A stretch of 64,000 nt of DNA from Candidatus Acidulidesulfobacter diazotrophicus (GCA_004195025.1 SGBB01000006.1:56798-120797); one strand, 5' to 3'. Numbered from the stretch's first letter, positions 29,384-38,848 are shown. The notes: generated from the letters alone by a model not told the origin. Made by a program: numbers and translations.

Positions 29384-29430
29384 AATCCCTTTTGGCAGTT
29401 AAATAATATCGTTAACTGCCAAAAGGGATT
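29384..29430 (-). terminator. Rho-independent terminator of lpxC
   Basis: A perfect 19-bp stem (AATCCCTTTTGGCAGTTAA and complement) with a 9-base loop. On the minus strand it is followed by TTTTTTTAATTTTT. It lies about 107 bases past the lpxC stop. Confidence 0.92.
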
Positions 29431-29536
29431 ATATAATTTACTTTTATTTAATTAGTTTAATTAGTTATTCAAAAGTACTAATAAAATAATAATTAATTAT
29501 TTTTATCTGTATTTGATTATAGTATCACGCATTATA

Positions 29537-30601
29537 TCAAACCATAATATTTTCATGTATATTTTTAATTTTAAATTTGATTATACCTGCTGCATTAATA
29601 TTGGCGATATCAATTGACATCAATGGTGCTGCGGCTGCGCCGGTTTTATGCAGCAAATTATTTAATCGAAATGTTTTGCTGTATGCATTTCTTTCGTTGG
29701 ATTTTATTTCCGGTTTATTTTCATTTATAGCTTTTACAAGTTTTGCATTCATATCATGACCCGTTTTTTTTGCTATAACTTTTCCTTTGATTCTATAACC
29801 GGATATATAAAGGTCTCCAATTAAATCTAACACTTTATGTCTTATAAATTCGTCTTTGTATCTTAATCCTTCTTTATTTAATACCCCTGTTTCGTTTAAA
29901 ACAAGAGCATTATCAAGACTTCCTCCAAGCGCAAGACCGTTTTTCTTCAACAATTCAACTTCCTTTAAAAATCCAAACGTTCTGGCTTTAGATATTTCAG
30001 TATAAAAATTAGATGTATCAATTTTTGATTCAAATAATCCTGATCCGACAAACGGATGATTAAAATTCATTGAATATGATATTTCAAAATCGTCGGACGG
30101 ATAAATTGCGATAGAATAATCGTTTTCTTTGCAGTTTTTGATATTATCGTTTGACGATACTATAACAGGCTCTAATATTTTCAAATATTTTCTTTTTGCG
30201 GTTAATTCTTTAATTCCGCTTTCAAATATTGCTTCGTAATATATCTTAGCGCTGCCATCCAAAGCAGGTATCTCTTCGCCGTACACTTCTATTGACGCAT
30301 TGTCTATTCCTGCTCCCCATAACGCCGACATAAGGTGTTCTACAGTTGATATGCAAACACCGTTTTTGCCAACGCTGGTTCTTAAATTTGTAGAACAGAT
30401 ATTTTGGGAATCTGCCTTGATTATAACAGCGGGAGAAAGGTCTTTTCTTATGAAAGTAATTCCTTTATTAGCCTGCGCAGGTTTTATAACAATAGAAACG
30501 TCTTTCCCTGAATGAAGCCCTACCGATTTAAGATAAATAATATTTCTAACAGTACATTGAAATTCGTCGGATTCGTCTATAATTATTTTTTTGTCTTTCA
30601 T
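29537..30601 (-). CDS. lpxC: UDP-3-O-acyl-N-acetylglucosamine deacetylase
   Basis: Zinc enzyme of the first committed step in lipid A synthesis. The zinc and catalytic residues are in STVEHLMSALWG (His 89), FIRHKVLDLIGDLY (His and Asp) and KTGHDMNAKLV (catalytic His). SVGLHSGKDVSI opens domain I. The 354 residues exceed the usual 305 or so through a C-terminal extension of about 50 residues after the last catalytic motif. AAGGAA lies six bases before the ATG. A strong terminator follows. It is the firmest sign that the cell has a lipid A outer membrane. Confidence 0.95.
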   Translation of the reverse strand: MKDKKIIIDESDEFQCTVRNIIYLKSVGLHSGKDVSIVIKPAQANKGITFIRKDLSPAVIIKADSQNICSTNLRTSVGKNGVCISTVEHLMSALWGAGIDNASIEVYGEEIPALDGSAKIYYEAIFESGIKELTAKRKYLKILEPVIVSSNDNIKNCKENDYSIAIYPSDDFEISYSMNFNHPFVGSGLFESKIDTSNFYTEISKARTFGFLKEVELLKKNGLALGGSLDNALVLNETGVLNKEGLRYKDEFIRHKVLDLIGDLYISGYRIKGKVIAKKTGHDMNAKLVKAINENKPEIKSNERNAYSKTFRLNNLLHKTGAAAAPLMSIDIANINAAGIIKFKIKNIHENIMV

Positions 30602-30780
30602 TCTAAATTCCTTCCAAAGTTTATTTAATATTTAATATTTAATCAAATTTATATTTATTATTATTTAATTAATTTAATTACTATTTTATTCCACAATTTT
30701 ATATTATTTTTTATTCATTAGAATTATTTATTATTTATGTCTATAAATAATATAATGCAAATATCATGCCATATCACTTC

Positions 30781-30963
30781 AATCCTTCCATAGAAATTTA
30801 TTTTATAGATGACCGCTTCGCTCTCGTGTCTAAAGACACTCGTGAAAGTTCCGAAGATAGAAACGCATGCTGTTTCTGTTCACGGGGCTATAGGCCGAGA
30901 GTGAAGCGGTCATCCAGTATTGCTTGTCATTGAAATATCATCTATAATTTCTATGGAAGGATT
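30781..30963. repeat. Composite element with perfect 17-bp terminal inverted repeats
   Basis: AATCCTTCCATAGAAAT at the left and its exact complement at the right. The core starts GACCGCTTCGCTCTCG and ends with the inverted GAGAGTGAAGCGGTC, with ACGCATGCTGTTTCTGTTCA between. It is the best-preserved ends of the family. Confidence 0.88.
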
Positions 30964-31404
30964 AAAGTATCATAAAACATTTATTATTATTTTAATTTAG
31001 CCCAACTTCACCGCTTTTATTATTATTAAATTATAATCTATTGATATTATTACATTTTATTTTTTATTTTGTAGTTCCCGCAAACATTTTTGTTGCCCCC
31101 ATGAATATAGCAATATCAATATGCTGCCGGTAATTATGATGAAGTTAGGTTATTAAGGTTGACTATTTTATACATGTTTATGCATATATAATATATTATA
31201 TAATATATAAAACTGCCGTGTGAACGGGGCATTATTGGTGTGAACTTATATACACATATATATCATTACAATATGTACATATATGCAGTTAGTTTCTCAT
31301 TTTTAATTTATTTATATCAGAAGTTAAAAATTTAAATAAACTGTTATAAACAACCCATAAAATTTAATTTTTCACAGTATTTTATTGTTTTTATTTATTT
31401 ATTT
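30964..31404. other. Gap without recognisable gene
   Basis: AT-rich DNA with one less AT-rich patch (about 31075-31160) that shows no open frame or known RNA signature. A TATATACACATATATATCAT-type imperfect palindrome is at about 31249. Confidence 0.4.
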
Positions 31405-31708
31405 CCTTAAATCACCGTTCAAAATTGCTTTTTCTGGATGAGCCGCCTAAATACCGGCGGCTTTAAACCGTACCTGCTTTCGCAGGAATGACTTTAAGGG
31501 GATTTAACTTTCTTACACGGGAATGACTTTAAGTGGATTTAACTTTTAACCTAACGGGTGTCATTCCTGCGAAAGCAGGAAAGTTCCGAAGATAGAAACG
31601 CATGCCGTTTCTGTTCACGGGGCTATAAGCCGAGAGCGAAGCGGTCATCCAGTATTTATTATATTATATGTTAAAGCAATTTTAATAGTTTATAACGGTG
31701 ACTTAAGG
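31405..31708. repeat. Composite inverted-repeat element, CCTTAA-end subtype
   Basis: Ends CCTTAAATCACCGTT and AACGGTGACTTAAGG match as inverted repeats with one mismatch in 15. The core has AGCCGCC/GGCGGCT, several CATTCCTGCGAAAGCAGGAA hairpins, and GAGAGCGAAGCGGTCATCCAG. This end sequence is shared with the element at 29089. Confidence 0.85.
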
Positions 31709-31737
31709 TATTTATTTAATTATTTATTATTTTATTT

Positions 31738-32280
31738 TTATTTGACAGATTTATAGAATCGTTCCTTTTCGCTATAAACACATCCGCAGTAATTCTGTCG
31801 GTATAAATTATAATCATAGGATAATTTAACTCCTTCTTTGTATCCTTCTCTAAAATCCGCATAATAAAACTTAACGCCATATTTTTTTTCTAAATTATAT
31901 CCTGTCTCTTTTATAAAATCATGCTTTTGATGTTTGCTATATAAAAGAGTTGTGCTGAAATAATCAAATTTTGAAGATTTAGCAATGGCAGCGGTCTTTT
32001 CAAGTCTTGAGCTTAAGCAGTAATAACAGCGATTTTCTTCTCTAAACACAACATTTCTAAAAAATTCCTCTATTTTATATTCTTTTTCATAGATAACTTT
32101 TAGATTAGAACTGTCCGAAAAATTCTTTAATGTATCTTGCCGTTTTAAATACTCTGTATATGGATGAATATTTGGGTTATAAAAATATCCTATAACAATA
32201 TCAAATTCTTCTTTGACTAATTTATAAGGATACATTAGACAAGGAGCGCAGCAAATATGCAAAAGCAGTTTTCCATTCAT
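31738..32280 (-). CDS. queH: Epoxyqueuosine reductase QueH
   Basis: Cobalamin-independent enzyme that reduces epoxyqueuosine to queuosine in tRNA, the last step of the pathway. The 180-residue protein has the DUF208/QueH marks: HICCAPC at residues 8-14, a YNPNIHPYTEYLKR stretch, NRCYYCLSSRL, and YCGCVYS close to the C-terminus. The vicinal Cys pair and these Cys residues bind the iron-sulfur cluster and metal. Length is typical. queA and tgt lie at 39.8-42.4 kb on the other strand. The upstream gene is the porin, and no shared transcript is evident. Confidence 0.92.
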   Translation of the reverse strand: MNGKLLLHICCAPCLMYPYKLVKEEFDIVIGYFYNPNIHPYTEYLKRQDTLKNFSDSSNLKVIYEKEYKIEEFFRNVVFREENRCYYCLSSRLEKTAAIAKSSKFDYFSTTLLYSKHQKHDFIKETGYNLEKKYGVKFYYADFREGYKEGVKLSYDYNLYRQNYCGCVYSEKERFYKSVK

Positions 32281-32336
32281 AAAATTTATTCAATTATATA
32301 TTTTATATATTTAGTCAAAGAAATATTTTTTACAAT

Positions 32337-32402
32337 TCAGGCTTTATTATTTGCCAACAGTTGCCGAAGCGTTTCGCTGCCTGCACCGAAATAATCTTTC
32401 AT
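32337..32402 (-). other. Possible 21-codon leader frame before queH, unproven
   Basis: ATG to TGA reading MKDYFGAGSETLRQLLANNK then A. A second ATG five bases upstream in another frame gives 19 codons. A GAGGAGG sequence precedes both, but lies in the stem described at 32414-32477. It may be a leader peptide, a decayed gene fragment or chance. Confidence 0.2.
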
Positions 32403-32413
32403 ACATATTGATT

Positions 32414-32477
32414 AAACCTCCTCGTCGGTTATTTTTATTGTTTTAAGACACAACAATTATAACACGTCGGGAGGTTT
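32414..32477. terminator. Nested hairpin between porin and queH
   Basis: Arms AAACCTCC and GGAGGTTT enclose a smaller ATTGTT/AACAAT stem. A good T-run follows on the plus strand only. On the minus strand the distal arm contains GAGGAGG. It may terminate the porin transcript imperfectly. Confidence 0.4.
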
Positions 32478-32579
32478 TTATAGTTCTGATACAGGATTAA
32501 AGATTTATTTTATCCTCTTTTGCCGGATGCTTTTATAAAATAAATGAACACTCAAAAGAGAAAAAAGTCTTAATTAAGT

Positions 32580-34250
32580 TTAGAATGCAATTCTTGCCTG
32601 AACAAAAATAGCATTGGTATCGCCCATCCACTGACCGTAAGTATAATATGCAGACGGGTCTGAACCATGCTGCGCATTCATATAGTTTTTTTCATGCAGG
32701 AACTGGTAATTCTGGTTGTCTAGGGTCAAAGTTATATGACTGTTAAGATGATAAGCTACGCCCAAAACCGTCCTTTGGAAATCAAATGGGTTACCGTAAG
32801 GCATATTTAATCCAAGAGACGAAGACGGTGTTTCGTAATAAAATCTCTGAATCAAACCGAATACTCCAAATTTTGAATTGGGAACATTGTAATACCCGAA
32901 GGCGTCTGCGCCGTGCTCGACATTATGCCCTATAATTCCATTAGCATCTGTAATTCCCAATAACACAGGGGATATGTTAAAAGGATAGGTTGCGCCGGCG
33001 GCATTACACGCATATGCATGATTTGCCGAAGAACTATATCCGCACCAACTTCCTGCATCCTGACTTATGGAACCTGCGCCGCTTGCAAAACCGCCGCTCG
33101 TAACATTTAAACCGTAGTCATACTGCAAAGCGATTAGCCACTGGGGAGTTTTATAATCGAGTATTGCGGAAGCCCTCGCGGTAGGAAAATTATTCTCCAC
33201 ATTTCCGTTTCCGTCAAAATTGTTCGTCTGCTCCGACCAGGCATAATATCCGCTTACGCCTAATCCGTCTAAATTTGAATCTGTTCCCATAGGGTAAAAT
33301 GATATTCTTACCTGAGGCGATTTTTGATCGACATTTTCGCCTTGATGAAATGTTGCATTGTCAAAATATCCTGCATTATACGCCATATAGATATTTCCAT
33401 CAGCTCTAAATTTTCCTGATATTCCCAAGCCTGCCTGAGTAGAGGTCACACCGAGAAAACCCCATGGCGTTCTTTCGGCAACATGGTAGCCTAATAAACC
33501 GTCTTCCCATGCAATCATCGGCGTCGGAAACTGTCCAGCCTTGACGTTCACAGTAAATCCGTTAGAATCTAACACATGATTGAACTGCAGAAACGCATAC
33601 TTCAGCCTGAAATATTCGTTGCCGAAATTGAAACCTGATGATGAAGCAGACCCGCCGCTGTTATTTGACTTATAGATGTTAGGCGTAATCTTTAAAAACC
33701 AGTCGTCCTGATGATATTGAAATATCAAATATGCCCTGTTTACGTTAAAAGCATTATAACCGTTGTTGCCCGGACCTCCTGGATTTTCCTCAAGTTGCAG
33801 TGCAGAAGTAAATCCAGTATTGTTATAATACCCGTAGCCCATATAAATCAATGTTCCCAGAGTAATATGCTTTGTCCATGCAGGAAATCCTACCGTCTTT
33901 ACATTTTTTACCTGTTTCTCTAATAAGTGTTCATTGTTTTGTAATTGCTGAATCTTTTCTTGCGTTTTGCTTTGAGTTTCTGCGGTGCTTAATAATTTCC
34001 TTATTACATTCTTGCTGACCTTTACTCTTCCTGTTCCTGGTTTTAAAAATATTTCGCCCGTTGCGGAATTTTCATAAAGGCTCACACTTCCGCCGTTATT
34101 GCTGCTAACCGACGATTGTCCGGCAGCATAAGACATTTTTGCAGCTCCGCCGGTAAAAACAAACGCCAGTGCCGCGGCTAATACGACAACAATTGCAAGA
34201 CCCTTGTGCATTTCCCGCTTTCGCTTTTGAAAACTGCAAAATCTTTCCAT
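32580..34250 (-). CDS. Outer-membrane porin, probable phosphate-selective (OprP/O-like) type
   Basis: A 556-residue exported protein: signal peptide (hydrophobic core about 18-34, cleavage near SYAAG), then a short coiled coil (about 80-115, KTQEKIQQLQNNEHLLEKQV), then alternating amphipathic strands and a C-terminal Phe (QARIAF), as beta-barrels have. Strand turns such as NRAYLIFQYHQDDWFLKITP, VKAGQFPTPMIAWEDGLLG and VLGVAYHLNSHITLTLDNQN resemble the OprP/OprO porin group. A Pho-box-like array upstream supports a phosphate role. The ATG at 34250 has GAGAGG eight bases upstream; an internal Met at codon 14 would give a shorter signal peptide. Confidence 0.75.
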   Translation of the reverse strand: MERFCSFQKRKREMHKGLAIVVVLAAALAFVFTGGAAKMSYAAGQSSVSSNNGGSVSLYENSATGEIFLKPGTGRVKVSKNVIRKLLSTAETQSKTQEKIQQLQNNEHLLEKQVKNVKTVGFPAWTKHITLGTLIYMGYGYYNNTGFTSALQLEENPGGPGNNGYNAFNVNRAYLIFQYHQDDWFLKITPNIYKSNNSGGSASSSGFNFGNEYFRLKYAFLQFNHVLDSNGFTVNVKAGQFPTPMIAWEDGLLGYHVAERTPWGFLGVTSTQAGLGISGKFRADGNIYMAYNAGYFDNATFHQGENVDQKSPQVRISFYPMGTDSNLDGLGVSGYYAWSEQTNNFDGNGNVENNFPTARASAILDYKTPQWLIALQYDYGLNVTSGGFASGAGSISQDAGSWCGYSSSANHAYACNAAGATYPFNISPVLLGITDANGIIGHNVEHGADAFGYYNVPNSKFGVFGLIQRFYYETPSSSLGLNMPYGNPFDFQRTVLGVAYHLNSHITLTLDNQNYQFLHEKNYMNAQHGSDPSAYYTYGQWMGDTNAIFVQARIAF

Positions 34251-34352
34251 AACTTCATCCTCTCTTTTAATTTAATTTAAATTAAATTAGCCTTCAATGT
34301 AAAATTTAAACAAAATATCCAAATTTATGAATTAAATTTTCATTTCTTTATT

Positions 34353-34419
34353 GTTATAGTAAACGAATGTTACAAAATTATTATATTTATGTTAAATTTA
34401 TATTACAAAATTGTTTCAA
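34353..34419 (-). promoter_or_regulatory. Degenerate Pho-box array and -10 upstream of the porin gene
   Basis: On the porin strand the 7-mers TTGAAAC, TTGTAAT, ATTTAAC, ATATAAT and TTGTAAC recur every 11 bases (34419 down to 34369), with AT-only spacers. A TATAAC -10 (34353-34358) follows after 10 bases. The phasing equals the pstS array; individual half-sites are weaker. Confidence 0.6.
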
Positions 34420-34525
34420 CCCAAAACTTGATTTAATATTTTGATTTTAACGTTAGTTTATAACTTGAAGTCTCTTTCTTAAAATAGGGTGCTTCACTAT
34501 TAATATTTTATAAGCTTATGTAAGA

Positions 34526-35740
34526 TTATAAAAATAAAGAATCTTCTTTAATTATATTAAAGTGCTTATATGCCGTTTCGGTAGCAATTCTGCCTTTTTT
34601 AGTTCTTGCAATAAGCCCGCATGACACTAAATACGGTTCAATCACTTCTTCCAATGTTCCCTTTTCGTCGTTCATAGCCTGAGCTAACGTTTCAATACCG
34701 ACAGGACCGCCTGCAAATTTGTTTATTAACGTAAGCAAAAAAAGCTTATCGTTGTCATCTAGACCAATTTCGTCAATACCGAGTCTGTTAATACCATATT
34801 TTGCAACTTCCAATGTTATTGCGTTTTGTTTTAGATGAAGCATATAATCCCTTAATCTTCTAATCATTTTGTTTGCTATTCTCGGCGTTCCCCTGCTCCT
34901 TCGGGCAATTTCTTCGGCAGCTTTTTTCTCAATAATAATTTTATAAATTGAAGCAGACCTGACTATAATATTTGTCAATTCTTGAATATTATAATATTCA
35001 AGTCTCGCTGCAAAACCAAATCTATCTCTTAAAGGAGAAGGTATAAGTCCGGCTCTTGTCGTAGCTCCTATTAAAGTAAAACGCGGCAGCGAAAGCCTGA
35101 TTGATTTTGCCGAAGGACCTTCGCCTATCACAATATCAAGCCTAAAATCTTCCATTGCGGGATAAAGCATCTCGGCAACAGGTTTTGGAAGTCTGTGAAT
35201 TTCATCTATAAAAACAATATCTCCTTCGCTAATTGAAGATAATATAGCCGCAACATCACCGGTTTTTTCGATTGAAGGTCCCGACGTCGTCTTAATATTT
35301 ACTCCAAGCTCTTTTGCAATAATTGAGGATAGGGTAGTTTTTCCAAGTCCCGGAGGACCGAAAAACAGAAGATGGTCTAAATCATATTTTCCTGTTTTAG
35401 CTTTCCTTTTTTTTGCTCCATTAATAAAAATAAGCAAGTTTTCTTTTAATTTTGTCTGCCCGATATATTCGTTAAAACTTAACGGTCTTACAGGATTATC
35501 GTTTATCTCCGTATCAAAATCGGCGTCTGTACCCACCTCTACTTCTATATCTGCTTCCTGAAGAAATCTGCGGTCTGTTTTATTTGCTTCTTTGTCCATA
35601 TTTTTATTATTTATATCATCATTATCTGATTTATATACTGCGCCATTATTCTTATTATTGTTTTTATTATTATTTCCTTCGGAAGAAATTGCAGGTTTTA
35701 GTGCGCTTTTATCGGTAAAATCTTTTTTATATGAACTCAT
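34526..35740 (-). CDS. ruvB: Holliday junction branch migration ATPase RuvB
   Basis: Hexameric AAA+ motor of the RuvAB branch-migration complex. Walker A GPPGLGKT (128-135), Walker B IVFIDEIHRL, sensor GATTRAG and LRDRFG, and a winged-helix end (GTLEEVIEPYLV). The core starts at about residue 85; before it lies an Asn/Lys/Asp-rich extension of some 60 residues (NNNKNNNKNNG, NNKNMDKEANK) that relatives lack. Length 404 versus about 336. It is last in the run yebC-ruvC-ruvA-ruvB. The 235-base gap to ruvA contains a direct repeat. Confidence 0.96.
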   Translation of the reverse strand: MSSYKKDFTDKSALKPAISSEGNNNKNNNKNNGAVYKSDNDDINNKNMDKEANKTDRRFLQEADIEVEVGTDADFDTEINDNPVRPLSFNEYIGQTKLKENLLIFINGAKKRKAKTGKYDLDHLLFFGPPGLGKTTLSSIIAKELGVNIKTTSGPSIEKTGDVAAILSSISEGDIVFIDEIHRLPKPVAEMLYPAMEDFRLDIVIGEGPSAKSIRLSLPRFTLIGATTRAGLIPSPLRDRFGFAARLEYYNIQELTNIIVRSASIYKIIIEKKAAEEIARRSRGTPRIANKMIRRLRDYMLHLKQNAITLEVAKYGINRLGIDEIGLDDNDKLFLLTLINKFAGGPVGIETLAQAMNDEKGTLEEVIEPYLVSCGLIARTKKGRIATETAYKHFNIIKEDSLFL

Positions 35741-35785
35741 TATTTAAATTTTAATCCATTAAATTTAAATTTACATTAAAATAAA

Positions 35786-35952
35786 TTAAGGATATATATC
35801 AAAACATAAATATTTAAGATATATCAAAATCAATACAAATTATAACAAAGAAACAATTAAATAATTAATTAAATAAATAAATAAAATATAATTAAGATAT
35901 ACATATCAGCAACATAAATATTTAAGATATACCAAAATCAATACAAATTATA
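35786..35952. repeat. Direct repeat between ruvA and ruvB
   Basis: About 55 bases (ACATAAATATTTAAGATATA then YCAAAATCAATACAAATTATA) occur twice, near 35804-35842 and 35912-35952, with TTAAGGATATATATC / TTAAGATATACATATC before each. Confidence 0.75.
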
Positions 35953-35975
35953 ATAATTAAAATTAATATAAATCA

Positions 35976-36920
35976 TTAAGATATTTTGTTTTGATATATA
36001 TGTTTAAGACACTCCTTCGTCAAATTTTCAGTGTTAATTTCATAAAGCTCTTTAGTTCCGCTTCTATTAGAATTTATTTCAGTATGCATTTCTTTACTTA
36101 TTTGTCCTGCAAGTTCAATTGAATCAGTCATTGAATACCCTAAAGCATTTAATGCGAGGGCTGTTTCATAAATAATATTTTTACCTGCTATATTTGATTT
36201 TTTATCTTGCCGATGTAATTTATTGTAATCGTCGTTTATACCGTTTATATTATTTATATCATTGTCTGAACTATTGCTATGTATATTATTTATATCGTTA
36301 TTTATATCTTTATTCTCTTTATTCTCTATGCTATTATTTATTTTATTTGGATTTAAATCAGCGTCGGTATTTATGTTGATGCTAAGGCTGGCTTCGTCGT
36401 CATTATTTGTTTTGTTTTTAGCATAATTATTCTCATTTTTATTTTCATTATTATTTCCAATACTTATTGCTTCAACATCTTTAAACGAATTAAATCTTTT
36501 TATTATTCTATTTTTTAATCCGGATATAATTCTTTCCGCCGTAAGTTTTCCAATACCTTTGATTAAAGAAAGTCCGTCAATATTTTTGGTTAAAATAAGA
36601 TTAATAAAATCATCGGCATTTATGTTTGAAAGAATAGTTACGGCAAGTTTAGGTCCGATATCTTTCGTATCTAATAATATACTAAAAAGTTCTCTCTGAG
36701 TAAAATTAGGAAATCCGTAAAGGGCAATTCTGTCCTCTCTCACGTATGTGTATATAAATAAAGATGTATATTTACTTATAACATTTTGAGCAGAAAATTG
36801 AGAAAAATAAACAGGATTAACGGGAAGAAATATTTCATACCCGACTCCGCCGACATCTAAAATAATAAGCGACTTTTCAATATCGGAGTAAATTATATTT
36901 CCGCGCAAAAATGCTATCAT
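35976..36920 (-). CDS. ruvA: Holliday junction branch migration protein RuvA
   Basis: Tetramer that holds the four-way junction open for RuvB. Domain I MIAFLRGNI...GVGYEI, then two helix-hairpin-helix motifs (LLDTKDIGPKLAVTIL about 82-97, LIKGIGKLTAERII about 119-132). The C-terminal RuvB-contacting domain starts near 249 (YETALALNALGYS). Between them, the flexible linker is enlarged to about 95 residues (154-247) of Asn, Asp, Ile, Glu and Lys. Total length is 314 against about 200. All insert length lies in the linker, which tolerates it. Confidence 0.95.
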   Translation of the reverse strand: MIAFLRGNIIYSDIEKSLIILDVGGVGYEIFLPVNPVYFSQFSAQNVISKYTSLFIYTYVREDRIALYGFPNFTQRELFSILLDTKDIGPKLAVTILSNINADDFINLILTKNIDGLSLIKGIGKLTAERIISGLKNRIIKRFNSFKDVEAISIGNNNENKNENNYAKNKTNNDDEASLSININTDADLNPNKINNSIENKENKDINNDINNIHSNSSDNDINNINGINDDYNKLHRQDKKSNIAGKNIIYETALALNALGYSMTDSIELAGQISKEMHTEINSNRSGTKELYEINTENLTKECLKHIYQNKIS

Positions 36921-37152
36921 TGACTATAGGGCGTTAAATTTGATTTATTATTTATTAATAAATAATAAATCAATTAAATTATTTATATATTAATATAACA
37001 AAATAATAAGTTATGAATATATTTTCATAAACAACAACGATAGATCTAATTCCGTGATATCATACAGACATATATAACAACTGCTATATATAATAATATA
37101 ATATAAAAAATTTCAATAAGCAAAAACAAAACAATCCTGTAATCCAAATAAA

Positions 37153-37803
37153 TCAAATATAGTTTGACATATCCGTAGCACAGCAGATAGCTGCGCTTAA
37201 AGCGTCCGATATATTATTGTTTAGAATTAAAATTTTCCTGCCTTTTTCTATACCTGTATTATTATCGCTAATACCATCGTTATCATTAAAATTTATATCT
37301 TTAAGCTCTTTTATAAAGTTATAAACCATCCTGCGAACAGCTTCTTTATCAGCTCCGCCGTAACCTGCAACATTTTTTTTAATATATCTTGGCGCATATT
37401 CTTTAAGATTAATACTGAATAATGAAGATAAAAGGCAAATAGCTCCTCTTGCCTGTGATAATTTAATCAAAGAAGAAGGGTTTAAACCTGAAAAGACAGA
37501 TTCTATAACCATAATTGACGGGCTGTATTCCTCAATTACGTCTTTTAATTCATTGAATATCAAGCCTAAATTATGCGGATAATGATATTTCTTTGCATCA
37601 ATAAGTCCTATTGATACTAATTTGATTTTTCTGCCAAATTGGGACGAATCTAAAATACCCCACCCTGTATATATTGAACCAGGGTCTATTCCTATAATTC
37701 TTATTGAGTTATCATTATTATTGTTATTATTATTGCTATTGTTCTGATTATTAATGCTGTCGCTATTATTGCTTTTCTTGTAAAAAGTATTGATGTTAAA
37801 CAT
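37153..37803 (-). CDS. ruvC: Crossover junction endodeoxyribonuclease RuvC
   Basis: Cuts Holliday junctions after RuvAB migration. The RNase H-like core begins at IIGIDPGSIYTGWG (catalytic Asp 40); SIMVIESVFSG carries the next acidic residue, and ISDALSAAICC the last. It has an Asn/Ser-rich N-terminal extension of about 33 residues (SNNSDSINNQNNSNNNNNNN) encoded by a trinucleotide-like tract. There is no ATG after it to give a normal-length protein, so the extension is likely translated. Length is 216 versus about 170. It lies between yebC and ruvA. Confidence 0.94.
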   Translation of the reverse strand: MFNINTFYKKSNNSDSINNQNNSNNNNNNNDNSIRIIGIDPGSIYTGWGILDSSQFGRKIKLVSIGLIDAKKYHYPHNLGLIFNELKDVIEEYSPSIMVIESVFSGLNPSSLIKLSQARGAICLLSSLFSINLKEYAPRYIKKNVAGYGGADKEAVRRMVYNFIKELKDINFNDNDGISDNNTGIEKGRKILILNNNISDALSAAICCATDMSNYI

Positions 37804-37859
37804 ATTATATACTTTTTGTATAAATTATTTTATATTTAAATATTAAATAAATAATATAT

Positions 37860-38600
37860 TTATGCTGTTTCTTCTTTATCTATTATATCAAAATTTGCAT
37901 TAACATTTTGAATACCTTCTATTTCTTCAAGAGCATCTAAAAGCTTAATCATCTGTTCTGCTTCTTTTCCTTGAAGTTCTATATAAGTTTGAGGAATATA
38001 ACTAACTTCGGAAAATTTTATTTTAATTCCTTTATCTTCAAACGCTTTTTTTATATTTTCAAAATCTTTAGGGTCGGCAGTCATTATTATCTCGTCTTCT
38101 TCAGTTTTCACGTCTTCAGCTTCGTTATCTAATGCTATTTCCATAATTTTATCTTCAGAATATTGCACGGAGTCAAATCCAATCGTTCCTTTTTTATTAA
38201 ACATCCATGCAACGCATCCCGATTCTCCGAGACTTCCGCCATGCCTTGAAAGAGCATATCTTAATTCTGAAACAGTTCTGTTTTTATTGTCTGTTAAAAC
38301 TTCTATCAGAATAGCGACGCCTGCAGGTCCGTAACCTTCATAAATCAGCTCTTCGTAAGAATCTCCTTCAAGTTCTCCCGCTCCTTTTTTTATAGCCCTT
38401 TCTATATTTTCTTTAGGCATATTATTTGCCTTAGCTTCGTCAATAGCAAGCCTGAGTCTTGGGTTGGAAGAAGGGTCTTTTCCTCCAATTCGGGTAGCTG
38501 TTATCATTTCTCTTATAATATTCGTAAATATCTTTCCTCTTTTTGCATCTATTGCGCCCTTTTTTCTTTTAATAGTGCTCCACTTGCTATGACCTGACAT
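37860..38600 (-). CDS. yebC: YebC/PmpR-family protein (TACO1 homologue)
   Basis: 246-residue protein of the YebC/TACO1 family, reported both as transcription regulators and as factors that relieve ribosome stalling at proline stretches. MSGHSKWSTIKRKKGAIDAK and GKIFTNIIREM at the N-terminus, GYGPAGVAILIEVLTDN and the GESGCVAWMFNKKG loop are nearly invariant. Length and composition are standard, with no insert. GGAGG stands six bases before the ATG. It heads the ruvC-ruvA-ruvB set, its commonest genomic setting. Confidence 0.95.
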   Translation of the reverse strand: MSGHSKWSTIKRKKGAIDAKRGKIFTNIIREMITATRIGGKDPSSNPRLRLAIDEAKANNMPKENIERAIKKGAGELEGDSYEELIYEGYGPAGVAILIEVLTDNKNRTVSELRYALSRHGGSLGESGCVAWMFNKKGTIGFDSVQYSEDKIMEIALDNEAEDVKTEEDEIIMTADPKDFENIKKAFEDKGIKIKFSEVSYIPQTYIELQGKEAEQMIKLLDALEEIEGIQNVNANFDIIDKEETA

Positions 38601-38693
38601 AAAAATCCTCCGTAAAATAAAAAATAAATTTCAAATAAACTATATTATATATTCATTTTATTTAATCGTATATTGTAAAAAGGCTTGTTTACT

Positions 38694-38754
38694 ATGTGGT
38701 GCGAAAGGGGAGACTTGAACCCCCATGTATTACTCCGCTGGATTCTAAGTCCAG
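38694..38754 (-). repeat. Duplicated 3' half of tRNA-Leu (attachment-site copy)
   Basis: 61 bases identical but for two positions to 39470-39530, the CCA end through the anticodon loop of the intact tRNA-Leu. Beyond it the sequence diverges, so the 5' half is missing. It is the classic trace of integration into a tRNA 3' end. Confidence 0.85.
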
Positions 38755-38848
38755 CATTTGCCTATTGCAACTTATTAATATTGTTAAATAATTAGCTCTA
38801 TAAAAAATGCTATGGGACAAATTTGAGACAAAAGGCTTAAATTCGGAC

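Noticed and set aside
31075..31160. Possible small structural RNA (SRP or 6S type)
   Set aside because: No SRP tetraloop motif and no 6S-like central bubble could be drawn; only a modest GC rise.
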